A DNA stretch of 39,142 nucleotides from NCBI GenBank assembly GCA_030837965.1, contig JAUTXP010000060.1, positions 1 to 39,142 of the forward strand, in the 5' to 3' direction. The stretch comes from Acidimicrobiaceae bacterium (GTDB lineage: Bacteria > Actinomycetota > Acidimicrobiia > Acidimicrobiales > JAUTXP01). The translations under genes were made by a program, and so were the position numbers. The stretch's first letter is position 1. Each line of letters opens with the position of its first letter. Of this stretch, positions 8,610-16,530 are shown in pieces. The notes under the pieces were generated by a model. The model did no database searches, was not told the origin of the DNA, and saw only the letters and a list, made by a program, of their open reading frames with translations.

Positions 8610-9290
8610 ATGGAGCCCCTCCTGATCTTTCCCGACCCCGCGCCTCCGCCGCTGGCCCAGGCCCTCGACCTCGGCGGCTACCCGTGGAAGGCGGTGGGCA
8701 CGGCCGACGCCGCGACCCGCACCGAGCCCGAGGACGGCTGGTCCGGTGCCATCGTCATGGCCGACGAGGACCCCGAAGGCGCCTTCTCCCTCTGCCGCAC
8801 GCTGCGCAAGCGCGACCTTCCTATGGAGCCGCTGCTGCTGTTGGTGTCGGGCACGCAACTGGCCGACCTGGAACTGCGAGAGGACCTGTTCGACGACTTC
8901 TGCATCACGCCGTTCCACCCGCGTGAGCTGGAGGCCAGGCTCAAGCACCTGTTCTGGCGAACCGGCCGCGGCACCCGGCCCGAACTGGTCGAGTACGGCC
9001 CGCTGGTGCTGAACCTGGAGACCTATCAGGCCTACGTCAGCAACAAGCCGCTGGACCTCACGTACATGGAGTACGAGCTGCTGAAGTTCTTGGCCACCCA
9101 TCCCGGCAAGGTCTTCACGCGCGAGACGCTGCTGTCGCGCGTGTGGGGCTACGAGTACTACGGGGGGGCCCGCACGGTGGACGTCCACGTGCGGCGGCTG
9201 CGGGCCAAGCTGGGCGAGGAGCACGCCAACCTCATCCAGACCGTGCGGTCGGTGGGGTACCGCTTCGGCCAGCCCCGCTGGTCGCTCTGA
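8610..9290 (+). CDS. GlnR-like orphan response regulator
   Basis: A 226-residue OmpR/PhoB-type regulator whose C-terminal winged helix (about 130-222) closely follows actinobacterial GlnR. It has LDLTYMEYELLKFLATHPGK, then VFTRETLLSRVWGYEYYGG, then RTVDVHVRRLRAKLGEEH. GlnR controls nitrogen assimilation genes, including glutamine synthetases. The gene starts 2 nt after the GSI gene and is two genes from GSII, which supports a nitrogen role. The N-terminal receiver domain (1-115) is degenerate. Aligning LCRTLR with GlnR's equivalent places Met50 where GlnR has its phospho-acceptor-type Asp, with Asp52 the nearest acid. Phosphorylation-independent action is therefore likely. No histidine kinase gene is adjacent. 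Confidence 0.85.
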   Translation: MEPLLIFPDPAPPPLAQALDLGGYPWKAVGTADAATRTEPEDGWSGAIVMADEDPEGAFSLCRTLRKRDLPMEPLLLLVSGTQLADLELREDLFDDFCITPFHPRELEARLKHLFWRTGRGTRPELVEYGPLVLNLETYQAYVSNKPLDLTYMEYELLKFLATHPGKVFTRETLLSRVWGYEYYGGARTVDVHVRRLRAKLGEEHANLIQTVRSVGYRFGQPRWSL

Positions 9291-9317
9291 GCCGCGGGTC
9301 GTAGGCTCACCCGCTCG

Positions 9318-11039
9318 ATGCGGGGACGGCTGCTGCGATCGGTCTTGGCGGCCACCGCCGGCTACGTCCTCATCACCTGTGTCTTCTACTGGCACGGCGT
9401 GCGCCACATGGGCGCCGCCTTCGTCTCCGACGGGGGCGACGGGGCCGACTTCCTCTGGGCCTACTGGCACCTCCCGCACGCCCTGCTGCACGGGCACAAC
9501 CCCTTCAGCGCCACCGGCATCTTCTTCCCTGTCGGCGTGCGCCTCGGCTTCCACACGACCACGCCCCTCGAGGCCTTCGCCATCTGGCCGCTGGCCAAGG
9601 TGGTGGGCGAGGTATTGGCCGTCAACTTGGTCAACCTCGGCGCGGTGGTGCTCACCGGCCTGGGCGGCTGGGTGCTGGCTCGACACGAATGCCATGACGA
9701 CCGGGCCGCGTTCGTGGCGGGCGCGGCCTTCATGCTCTTGCCGGAGCACACCGGCCGCATCAACGGCCACTGGAACCTGAACCACGCGTGGGTCCTGCCC
9801 TTCGCGTTGTGGGCCCTGCTGCGCCTGTACGACAAGCCGAGCGCCCGTCGGGCGCTGGTGCTCGGTGCGTTCGTCGGCGTGGCCTTCCTCACCGACCTCA
9901 CCTACTTCGTGTTCTGGCTGGGCGCGGCCGTGGTCATCGCCGTGGCCCGCCGGCGCGAGACGGCGGCCCTGGCCCGGCGTCTGGCCGTGGGCGCGCTGGC
10001 CGCGGCCGTGCTGTGCGCGCCGGTGGCGCTGCCCATGGTCATGGACCTGCGCCACCACGAACTGGACCCGCTGCCGCAATTCGGCGGGGCCCAGGAGCAC
10101 TCGGCCGACCTGCTCGGGTTCTTCACGCCTTCGACCCAGCACCCGTTGTGGGGCAGGCTGTTCCACGCCGTCAAGGGCACGGTCTTCGGGCTGGAGGAGT
10201 ACCCGTACGTCGGGCTGCTGATCCTCGGCCTGGCCCTCTACGCCGTGGTCCGACGCCGGCGGCTCGGGCCCGTCGGGCCGTGGCCGGTCATCGCCGCCGG
10301 CTTCATGCTGCTGGCCCTGGGCCCGTACCTCCATGTGAACGGCTGGACCGGCGGACGCTTCGAGTACATGGGCTTTCGCTTCTCGGTGCCCCTCCCGTTC
10401 ATCGTCTTCCACGACCTGCCCGTGCTCTCAGGGCTGCGCATCCCCGGGCGCTTCTCGATCATGGGCGGACTGGCCTTGGACGTGACGGCCGCGGTGGCCC
10501 TGGCCCGTCTCGTGCGTGGCCGCGCCGTTCGGGTTCAGTGGGTCGCGTGCGCGGTGGCCCTCGTCGTGGTGGTGGTCGACCTGCTGCCGCCGCCGCCCAC
10601 GCCGTTGCAGCCCGAGGCCGTGCCCGCGGCCTATCGGGCCATCGAGCGCAGTCCCGATCAAGGCGCGGTCCTCGAAGTCCCGCTCACGTGGCGCGACGGG
10701 TTCGGCCAGGTCGGCGACGTCGCCAACAACGACGTGCTGCTCTACTACGCGACCAAGCACCATCGCCCGGTGGCCAGCGGCATGATCGCCCGCCTCCCCA
10801 ACAAGCGCCGCGCCGCGCTGTACGGCTTCCCCGTCTATCGACAGGTGCTGTCGTTGCAGCACCAGCCAGGGTTCACCGACAAGGTCGACTTCAGCGACGC
10901 CGACCTGCGGGCCATGGGCATCGGCTTCGTCGTGTACCACCGCAGCAGGCCCATGCCCGACGTGCTGGCCTACGTGCAGGGCCTGGGCTTGCCGCAACTG
11001 GCCGACGACGGCGACACCGTCGTGTGGCACGTGCCTTGA
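9318..11039 (+). CDS. Polytopic membrane protein, GT-C glycosyltransferase-like
   Basis: A 573-residue integral membrane protein with about ten to eleven hydrophobic segments and a soluble C-terminal domain (about 430-573). The first external loop after the N-terminal helix carries acidic residues (SDGGDGADFLWAYWHLPHAL), and the next loop has an HGHNPFSATGIFFPVG pattern. This is the layout of GT-C lipid-linked-sugar transferases, which use loop acids for catalysis. I cannot assign a donor or acceptor. It starts 27 bp after the GlnR-like gene on the same strand but shows no functional link to it. A weak hairpin follows the stop. Confidence 0.7.
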   Translation: MRGRLLRSVLAATAGYVLITCVFYWHGVRHMGAAFVSDGGDGADFLWAYWHLPHALLHGHNPFSATGIFFPVGVRLGFHTTTPLEAFAIWPLAKVVGEVLAVNLVNLGAVVLTGLGGWVLARHECHDDRAAFVAGAAFMLLPEHTGRINGHWNLNHAWVLPFALWALLRLYDKPSARRALVLGAFVGVAFLTDLTYFVFWLGAAVVIAVARRRETAALARRLAVGALAAAVLCAPVALPMVMDLRHHELDPLPQFGGAQEHSADLLGFFTPSTQHPLWGRLFHAVKGTVFGLEEYPYVGLLILGLALYAVVRRRRLGPVGPWPVIAAGFMLLALGPYLHVNGWTGGRFEYMGFRFSVPLPFIVFHDLPVLSGLRIPGRFSIMGGLALDVTAAVALARLVRGRAVRVQWVACAVALVVVVVDLLPPPPTPLQPEAVPAAYRAIERSPDQGAVLEVPLTWRDGFGQVGDVANNDVLLYYATKHHRPVASGMIARLPNKRRAALYGFPVYRQVLSLQHQPGFTDKVDFSDADLRAMGIGFVVYHRSRPMPDVLAYVQGLGLPQLADDGDTVVWHVP

Positions 11040-11042
11040 GTT

Positions 11043-11060
11043 CGGCCATCGGGGTGGCCG
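11043..11060. terminator. Small hairpin between convergent genes
   Basis: CGGCCA (11043-11048) pairs with TGGCCG (11055-11060) around a 6-nt loop, a few bases after the membrane protein stop and just beyond the stop of the convergent small gene. It has no T-tract; the terminator role is inferred from position. Confidence 0.35.
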
Positions 11061-11076
11061 GGGGCGCTCGGCCGCT

Positions 11077-11235
11077 CTAGCGGTTGAGGTCGATCAGCTC
11101 GCTGCCCTGGTAGCGGTCCTCGGCGTCGTCGCGCAGGAAGAAGCCGAGGATGGCGCTGGCCACCGCGCCCGACATGAGCACGCTCACGGGGATGGCGATC
11201 ACGATGGCGACGAGGACGAGCACGGGGCCGATCAC
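11077..11235 (-). CDS. Small single-pass membrane protein
   Basis: A 52-residue protein: one strongly hydrophobic segment (residues 2-34, IGPVLVLVAIVIAIPVSVLM and on) followed by a short charged tail rich in Asp and Glu (RDDAEDRYQGSELIDLNR). Function is unknown. The GTG at 11235 is chosen because it gives the hydrophobic segment at once, and ATG codons just upstream are out of frame. A GAGGA lies immediately before it, closer than ideal, so a start at a later GTG (codon 5) is possible. It follows the RidA stop by seven bases on the same strand. Confidence 0.65.
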   Translation of the reverse strand: MIGPVLVLVAIVIAIPVSVLMSGAVASAILGFFLRDDAEDRYQGSELIDLNR

Positions 11236-11242
11236 GTCCTCA

Positions 11243-11593
11243 TCATTCCCCGACTCGGGCCCATGCCTCCACCTCGACCCTGGCACCGAGGGGCAGGGCC
11301 GCCACGCCGAGGGCGGAACGGGCCGGCCGGTGGTCGCCGAAGGCCTCCATGTAGGCCGTGTTCATGGCTGCATAGTCGGTCATGTCTGCCAGGAAGACGG
11401 TCGTCTTCACCACGTTTTCGAGCGACGCCCCCTCGCCCTCCAGCAAGGCCTTGACGTTGGCCACGGCCTGGGTGGTCTGGGCCGCGGCGTCGCCCTCGAT
11501 CAGGGCGCCGTCGCGCAGGGCGACCTGCCCTGAGCACACGAGCCACTCACCGGCTCGGACGACTGGTGTGTAGGGACCGACAGGCTTGGTCAT
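11243..11593 (-). CDS. RidA/YjgF/Rid-family enamine/imine deaminase-like protein
   Basis: RidA-type proteins hydrolyse reactive enamine/imine intermediates, such as 2-aminoacrylate, to keto acids and ammonia. The 116-residue protein begins with the family pattern GPYTPVVRAGEWLVCSGQVAL. It retains the C-terminal signature RPARSALGVAALPLGARVEVEAWA, including the substrate carboxylate-binding Arg. It is slightly shorter than the canonical ~125-130 residues. The ATG at 11593 overlaps the TGA of the upstream molybdopterin-fusion gene (ATGA), so the two are coupled. Confidence 0.92.
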   Translation of the reverse strand: MTKPVGPYTPVVRAGEWLVCSGQVALRDGALIEGDAAAQTTQAVANVKALLEGEGASLENVVKTTVFLADMTDYAAMNTAYMEAFGDHRPARSALGVAALPLGARVEVEAWARVGE

Positions 11594-13155
11594 GGGGTTC
11601 CTTTCGTGGGCCAGGTCGATGGCAGGCCGTCGGCCAGCCAGGCCGCGGCGGCCACCGCGGCGAAGACTGCGTCGGAGCCGTTGACGGGCGTGGCGCCCGG
11701 GTGCGGCTCGCGTTGGTCGGTGTCGATGTCGGTGTCCATGTCGACCTCGGTGTCGATGTCGACCTCGACTGCGGGCATGTCCTTGGCCCGCAGGATGCCG
11801 AACGAGCGGATGGTCAGATCGTGGGCCACGCCCTCGTCGTCCACCACGATGCCCTCACGTCGCACCCAGCCCAAGGCCATGTGGGCCGCGCCGATGCAGT
11901 ACGAGCGCAGCACGACCTCGTCGAGGACGGGTCCGCAGGACACGGTGACGCGCAGGGCGCCGGCATCGGTGAAGGCGGCGGTGGCCCGAGCCCCGTTCGG
12001 CGCGGTGATCGACGGGTCCTTGTTCAGGGCGGCCATGAGGATGGCGGCCTCGGCCCAGCCCGCGGCCCGGATGCGCGCCGACGTGGGCGGGCCGGCGACG
12101 TCGACCTCCTCCACAATGAGGTCGGGGGCGGCGGCGCGGATGGCGGCGGCGATGCCGTCGGTGCGCACGACGCGCATAACGCCAGAGCCGTCGTGGTTGA
12201 CGCCCGCCGCGATGGGCGGGCGCTTGGGGCCGAGGCGCACCACGTCCTCGCGCGACAGCAGGACGCGCACCGGCCTGCCGTGCTCGTCGGCCAGGCGCCG
12301 GGCCACGGCGGGAACGGGTGAGTCGGCCTTGCCGCCGAAGGCGCCGCCGTTGGCCAAGGGTGTGACCGGCGTGCCGCCCGGCTCGCACCACGATGCGTCC
12401 GGCTCCAGGTAAGCGGGCTCGACCCAGGACGTCTGAAGGGTGAGGTCCCAGTCGCCCGGCGGCAGGTCGAGGGGCGGGCGGGGGTCGAGCGACGTGCGCC
12501 GCCCTTGTCGCTTGCCCGCCTTGGCCCTGGCCTCAGTGAGCGATTCACCCACGGCCCAGCCGCCCCATTGGTCGGGCACGGCCACGAGGGCGTCGGGCGG
12601 GGCGGTGTCGTCGGCGAAGCCCGCTTGGCCGAGAGCGACGTGGGGGCCGACGGCTTGGGCCACGCCCCCTTCGAGCTCGGCCCGTCGAGTGGCGGCTTCG
12701 AAGTCGCGTTGTGGCGCGGCGGCCGGAGTCTGTTGGCTCTTGTGGGCGACCGCATCGAGGATGGTGCGCCAGCCCGTGCACCGGCACAGGTGGGCGAGCA
12801 AGGCGTCCTCCGGCTTGGAGGTGGAGGCGTGCAGCCGCAGGATGATCCCGGGCGTGCAGAAGCCGCACTGGCTGGCCCCGCATGCGGTGAAGGCGTCGGC
12901 CCAGGACCGGCGGTCGGCGTCGGGCAGGCCGTCGAGGGTGGTCACCTGACGGCCTGCGATTCGGCGGACGGGCGTCACGCAGGCCACGCGGGGGGCGCCG
13001 TCCACCAGCACCGTGCAGCAGCCGCATTGGCCCTGCGGGCTGCACCCGTCCTTGGGGCTGCGCAGGCCGAGTCGATCGCGAAGCGCCTCAAGGAGGGAGG
13101 CCCCGTCGTCGGGCACCTCGACGTCGCGGCCGTCGACGTGAAACCGAACGGGCAC
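11590..13155 (-). CDS. [2Fe-2S] protein fused to a short molybdopterin-binding (xanthine dehydrogenase-like) domain
   Basis: The 521-residue product begins like the small subunit of xanthine dehydrogenase/CO dehydrogenase. A plant-type [2Fe-2S] domain has KDGCSPQGQCGCCTVLVDG at about 37-55, followed by the helical second cluster domain with CGASQCGFCTPG and CRCTGW. After a linker it continues into about 330 residues resembling part of the large subunit, with LANGGAFGGKADSP, RPVRVLLSREDVVRLGPKRPP and a final GSDAVFAAVAAAAWL. Normal large subunits are over 700 residues, so most of the molybdopterin domain is absent. The GTG start at 13155 fits the family N-terminus. It is only 22 bp from the divergent Tat lipoprotein start and is coupled to the RidA gene. 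An Asp-rich repeat (DIDTEVDMDTDIDTDQ) lies near residues 480-495. Confidence 0.8.
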   Translation of the reverse strand: MPVRFHVDGRDVEVPDDGASLLEALRDRLGLRSPKDGCSPQGQCGCCTVLVDGAPRVACVTPVRRIAGRQVTTLDGLPDADRRSWADAFTACGASQCGFCTPGIILRLHASTSKPEDALLAHLCRCTGWRTILDAVAHKSQQTPAAAPQRDFEAATRRAELEGGVAQAVGPHVALGQAGFADDTAPPDALVAVPDQWGGWAVGESLTEARAKAGKRQGRRTSLDPRPPLDLPPGDWDLTLQTSWVEPAYLEPDASWCEPGGTPVTPLANGGAFGGKADSPVPAVARRLADEHGRPVRVLLSREDVVRLGPKRPPIAAGVNHDGSGVMRVVRTDGIAAAIRAAAPDLIVEEVDVAGPPTSARIRAAGWAEAAILMAALNKDPSITAPNGARATAAFTDAGALRVTVSCGPVLDEVVLRSYCIGAAHMALGWVRREGIVVDDEGVAHDLTIRSFGILRAKDMPAVEVDIDTEVDMDTDIDTDQREPHPGATPVNGSDAVFAAVAAAAWLADGLPSTWPTKGTP

Positions 13156-13177
13156 GGCCGCAGGATAGGTTGGCCCG

Positions 13178-14038
13178 GTGCGCGATCCGGTGAGTCGAAG
13201 GTCGTTCCTCCTCGCGTCCGCAGGTGTGGTGGCGGCGACAGCTGCGGCGTGCAAGAAGCAGGACAACGAGATCAAGGTGTCGCCCAAGGACACCGCTGAC
13301 TCGGGGTCGCTGCCGAAGGACTTGAGCCTGGTGGTGGCGTCGTACATCCACGTCACTGGTATCGAGCAGCGGCTGTCGCTGGCGCTGATTCAGGGGACGG
13401 GGAGCTACACGGCCACCGGGCCGGTCGACATCACCATCGACGGCCAGCCCGCCACGGCCGAAGTGCACCGTGAGGGCATCCTGCTGCCGTACTTCTTGCT
13501 GCGACACCGGTTCGACACCACGGGCGTGCACGACATCGAGGCCAAGGTGGGGGGCCGCACGCTGAAGACGGTGGTCGACGTCACCGACCCGGCCGCCACC
13601 AAGGTGCCCTTCCCCGGCAAGCCCATGATCCGAGCGGCCACGCCCACCGTCGCCGACGCCAAGGGCGTGAGCCCGGTGTGCACCCGCAAGCCCGCCTGCC
13701 CGCTGCACGACGTGAGCCTGGACGCGGCGCTCGACGAGCACCGGCCGCTGGCCGTGCTGTTCGCTACGCCCGCCCTGTGCCAGTCCCGGCTGTGCGGGCC
13801 GGTCCTCGACAACCTGCTGGCCGCGCGCGACGAGTTCTCGGCCAAGGTGCGCATGCTGCACGTGGAGATCTACACCGACCTGTCAGGTAAGACCATCACG
13901 CCCGGGGTGACGGCCTACAACCTCGAGTCGGAGCCGTTCCTGTTCCTGGCCGGGGCCGACGGCGTGGTGCGCGAGCGCCTGGACAACGCCTACGACAAGG
14001 CCGAAGTCCGCCAGGCCCTCACCCGCCTGGTCGCCTGA
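13178..14038 (+). CDS. Tat-exported lipoprotein with thioredoxin-like domain
   Basis: The 286-residue protein starts (GTG at 13178) with a twin-arginine motif SRRSFLLASAG and a hydrophobic stretch ending in a lipobox-like AAAC (Cys25). It is therefore predicted to be exported by Tat and anchored as a lipoprotein. Residues 40-150 form a beta-rich domain. Residues 165-286 look thioredoxin-like (LAVLFATPALCQSRLCGPVL, then LHVEIYTD, then EPFLFLAGADGVVRERLD). The Cys pair is C-x4-C rather than CxxC, so redox activity is uncertain. An additional Cys pair lies in CTRKPACPLHD. It diverges from the [2Fe-2S]/molybdopterin fusion gene, suggesting shared control. Confidence 0.75.
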   Translation: MRDPVSRRSFLLASAGVVAATAAACKKQDNEIKVSPKDTADSGSLPKDLSLVVASYIHVTGIEQRLSLALIQGTGSYTATGPVDITIDGQPATAEVHREGILLPYFLLRHRFDTTGVHDIEAKVGGRTLKTVVDVTDPAATKVPFPGKPMIRAATPTVADAKGVSPVCTRKPACPLHDVSLDAALDEHRPLAVLFATPALCQSRLCGPVLDNLLAARDEFSAKVRMLHVEIYTDLSGKTITPGVTAYNLESEPFLFLAGADGVVRERLDNAYDKAEVRQALTRLVA

Positions 14039-14104
14039 CCCCGCCCCACGCCGCCGCACGCATCACGCCGGACTTCACGCCGCGTCCCCACGCCCGCGGC
14101 CCTT

Positions 14105-14160
14105 TCGCATTTGGGCGTACTTCCGGCTGGTTTTTGTGGGTCAACTACACCCAAATGCGA
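14105..14160. repeat. Long-loop inverted repeat between convergent genes
   Basis: TCGCATTTGGG (14105-14115) is the exact reverse complement of 14150-14160, separated by 34 nt that are unusually AT-rich for this window. It lies in the 183-bp gap between the lipoprotein gene and the convergent ErpA-like gene, and nothing else recognisable is in that gap. It may be a transcription terminator or a relic of a dispersed repeat. Confidence 0.55.
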
Positions 14161-14221
14161 TCAGCCACGCGGTCCGGGCACGGCTTGCGCGCCCGGGCGG
14201 GGCGGCCCGGGACTTGGGGCG

Positions 14222-14608
14222 CTAGGAGAAGGACTGGCCGCAGCCGCAGGTGCGGGTGGCGTTCGGGTTGTTGATGCTGAACCCGGCCCCCTGGAGCCCG
14301 TCGCTGTAGTCCAGCGTGGCGCCCACGAGAAGCTGGGCGCTGGCCGGGTCGACCACGACCCGCACGGCGCCGAACTCGGTGCGCACGTCGTCGTCGGCCG
14401 TGTCCGAGTCGAAGAACATCTCGTAGCTGAAGCCTGAGCACCCGCCCGGGCGCACGGCCACCCGCAGGGCGAGCTGGTCGTTGCCTTCCTGGGCCAGGAG
14501 TTCGGCGACCTTGGCTGCGGCGCTGTCCGTCAGCGCGATCGGGGCGCCCGGCTCGGCGACCTGGGTCGGAGCCTCGGTCTGGGTCTCGCTGGTCTCAGTG
14601 GTGCTCAT
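14222..14608 (-). CDS. Iron-sulfur cluster insertion protein, HesB/IscA/ErpA family
   Basis: A-type carriers hold and deliver Fe-S clusters to apo-proteins. The 128-residue product has a Thr/Glu-rich N-terminal extension of about 22 residues, then the family domain. Its three conserved cysteines are present: one in RPGGCSGFSYEMFFD (about residue 57) and two in TRTCGCGQSFS at the C-terminus. A good ribosome site (GGAGG, five bases before the ATG at 14608) supports the start. It lies 12 nt downstream of a SufR-like regulator on the same strand, with Mrp diverging beyond that, so the three form a small Fe-S cluster neighbourhood. Confidence 0.94.
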   Translation of the reverse strand: MSTTETSETQTEAPTQVAEPGAPIALTDSAAAKVAELLAQEGNDQLALRVAVRPGGCSGFSYEMFFDSDTADDDVRTEFGAVRVVVDPASAQLLVGATLDYSDGLQGAGFSINNPNATRTCGCGQSFS

Positions 14609-14620
14609 AGGGCCTCCAGG

Positions 14621-15268
14621 CTACCTCAGGGCCAGGTCCACCTGGCACGGATCACGATCCTCGAGCGTGGCGAAACGAGCTACGTCGGCGCCCCCGAGAA
14701 CGTCGACCATGCCCTCCACCATTCCCCGGTGCAGGTGGCACACCAGGTCGGGGAAGGCCTCGGCCAGCGGACGGAACGGGCAGCGGGTGAAGGCGATGGT
14801 GGTCACCGTGCCGTCCACCGCCGACTCGGGGTCGAAGCCCAGGTCGGCCAATTCGGCCCGCACCGCCTCCACGCACGCGCTCCCCGCCCTGGCCTCGCCC
14901 CGGCGCCGGCCGTGGTCCCTGGCCACGTCGGCCACCGTGTCGCCATCGGGCCCGAACATGGCGGCCAGGTTGGCCAGGAGGGCGGCGAGGATGGGGTAGC
15001 CCGCCGACTCCAAGCCGAGCGAAGGGGCGTCCGCAGCCAGCGAGTACCGGTGCTGGGGCCGCCCCACCGTGCCCCGGTTGTCGACCTCGATATGCAGCAG
15101 GCCCACGTCGCGCATGCGCTCCAGGTGCGGACGCACCGTGTTGGCGTGCAGCCCCAGCTCGGCCGCGATGTCGGCCGTGGACAAGGGCACGGCCGAGCGG
15201 GCCAGCTCGAGGTAGATGGCGTAGCGGGTGTTGTCGCCCAACGCCTTGAACACCTGCAGCCGGTCCAC
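14621..15268 (-). CDS. SufR-like (ArsR-type HTH) regulator with cluster-binding cysteines
   Basis: The 215-residue protein has an N-terminal winged helix (residues 5-75; LSTADIAAELGLHANTVRPH is the recognition region, with a wing RGTVGRPQHRYSL). Its C-terminal half contains Cys in FTRCPFRPLAEAFPDLVCHLH, with the pair spaced by 13 residues. A third Cys lies near the end (DPCQV), and another Cys is in the middle (SACVEAV). SufR-type repressors use such cysteines to bind an Fe-S cluster and sense cluster demand. Adjacency to the ErpA-like gene and the divergent mrp gene supports that role. The GTG at 15268 is the likely start; an AAGGAGG lies over 20 nt upstream, too far to be its ribosome site. 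Confidence 0.8.
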   Translation of the reverse strand: MDRLQVFKALGDNTRYAIYLELARSAVPLSTADIAAELGLHANTVRPHLERMRDVGLLHIEVDNRGTVGRPQHRYSLAADAPSLGLESAGYPILAALLANLAAMFGPDGDTVADVARDHGRRRGEARAGSACVEAVRAELADLGFDPESAVDGTVTTIAFTRCPFRPLAEAFPDLVCHLHRGMVEGMVDVLGGADVARFATLEDRDPCQVDLALR

Positions 15269-15308
15269 AGGCTGAATTTAGCAGGCCGCCTCCTTGTAAA
15301 CTCGGGAC

Positions 15309-16496
15309 GTGCCCCTCGCCACCCAAGACGCCGTCCACACCGCGCTGCGGGGCGTGATCGATCCCGAGCTGGGCGACAACGTGGTCGACCTGGGCATGGT
15401 CCAGCGGGTCGCGGTCGACGACGGCGTGGCCGACGTGACCATCGCCCTGACCACCGCGGGCTGCCCGCTGCGGGCCCAGTTGCAGCGGGACGTGAAGGAC
15501 CAGGTCGGCGCCGTCCCCGGCGTGGCCGACGTCAAGGTCCACTTCGGCGAGATGACGGCGGAGGGCAAGCGGGCCTTGATGGACCGGGCCCGGTGGAAGG
15601 CGCGCGACGAGGTCCGTACCGACATTCCGTCCACCGCTCGGGTCGCGGCAGTGGCGTCGGGCAAGGGTGGCGTGGGCAAGTCGTCGGTGACCGCCAACCT
15701 GGCCGTGGCCCTGGCCTCTCGGGGCCTGTCCGTCGGCGTGCTGGACGCCGACATCGGCGGCTTCTCCATCCCGCGCATGCTCGGGCTGGAAGGCCGCAGG
15801 GTCGAGGCGGTGGACAAGAAGATCGTGCCCCTGGAGCTGCCCGTCGGCGCCCCTGGGAGCGGGGGCGGACTGCTCCAGGTCGTGTCCATGGGCTCCATCG
15901 ACGGCACGGGCGAGGACGAGGCCGTCATGCTCCGCGGCCTCATGCTGAACCGGGCCGTGCAGCACTTCTTGGAAGACGTGCGCTGGAGCCCGGCCCTCGA
16001 CTACGTGCTGATCGACATGCCGCCGGGCACGTCGGACGTGCAGATGGGCTTGGCCCGCATGGTGCCCAGGACCGAGATGCTGATCGTCACCACGCCCGCC
16101 CTGGCCGCTCAGAAGGTGGCGGCCCGAGCCGCGGACATGGCCCGCAAGGGGTATCTGCGGGTGGCGGGCGTCATCGAGAACATGTCCGCCTTCGTGTGCG
16201 AGCACGGCCAGTCCTACGCGTTGTTCGGCGAGGGCGGCGGGCGGCGACTGGCCGAGCAGATCGGGGTGCCGCTGCTCGGGTCGATCCCGCTCGACGCGTC
16301 GGTGGCCGCAGGCGGTGACGCGGGCAGGCCCGCGGCCCTGGGCCAAGGTCCGGTGGCCGAAGCCTTTGCGGCCTTGGCCGAGCGGGTCGTCACCCAGGCC
16401 CTGCCGCCCATCGAGATGGCGGGCTGCACGGCCCGCCTGTTCGACCAGGTCGAGTCCGCCCTCGGCCCCGCGGCCACCCGAACCCCCACCCCCTGA
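15309..16496 (+). CDS. mrp: Mrp/ApbC-type Fe-S cluster carrier ATPase
   Basis: Mrp proteins are P-loop ATPases that bind and transfer Fe-S clusters. The 395-residue product has an N-terminal MIP18/DUF59 domain (about 1-95, including VIDPELGDNVVDLGMV and TTAGCPL). The ATPase follows, with Walker A SGKGGVGKSS near residue 118, DADIGGFSIPRMLG and LIDMPPGTSDVQM. In place of the usual C-x-x-C after ENMSAFV it has C-E-H-G, so only one of the two bridging cysteines is present; another Cys lies in AGCTARLF. The GTG start at 15309 is 40 bp from the divergent SufR-like gene. Confidence 0.93.
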   Translation: MPLATQDAVHTALRGVIDPELGDNVVDLGMVQRVAVDDGVADVTIALTTAGCPLRAQLQRDVKDQVGAVPGVADVKVHFGEMTAEGKRALMDRARWKARDEVRTDIPSTARVAAVASGKGGVGKSSVTANLAVALASRGLSVGVLDADIGGFSIPRMLGLEGRRVEAVDKKIVPLELPVGAPGSGGGLLQVVSMGSIDGTGEDEAVMLRGLMLNRAVQHFLEDVRWSPALDYVLIDMPPGTSDVQMGLARMVPRTEMLIVTTPALAAQKVAARAADMARKGYLRVAGVIENMSAFVCEHGQSYALFGEGGGRRLAEQIGVPLLGSIPLDASVAAGGDAGRPAALGQGPVAEAFAALAERVVTQALPPIEMAGCTARLFDQVESALGPAATRTPTP

Positions 16497-16498
16497 AA

Positions 16499-16529
16499 CT
16501 TTTCCACAGCACCTGCTGCTGTGGAAAAG
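16499..16529. terminator. Hairpin, family B copy 1, between convergent mrp and kinase genes
   Basis: The arms CTTTTCCACAGCA (16499-16511) and its exact complement (16517-16529) form a 13-bp stem with a 5-nt loop, CCTGC. It begins two bases after the mrp stop and ends one base before the kinase stop on the other strand. The same 13-bp arms recur at 21136-21180. A two-way terminator is the likely role, though no T-tract follows. Confidence 0.7.
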
Positions 16530-16530
16530 A

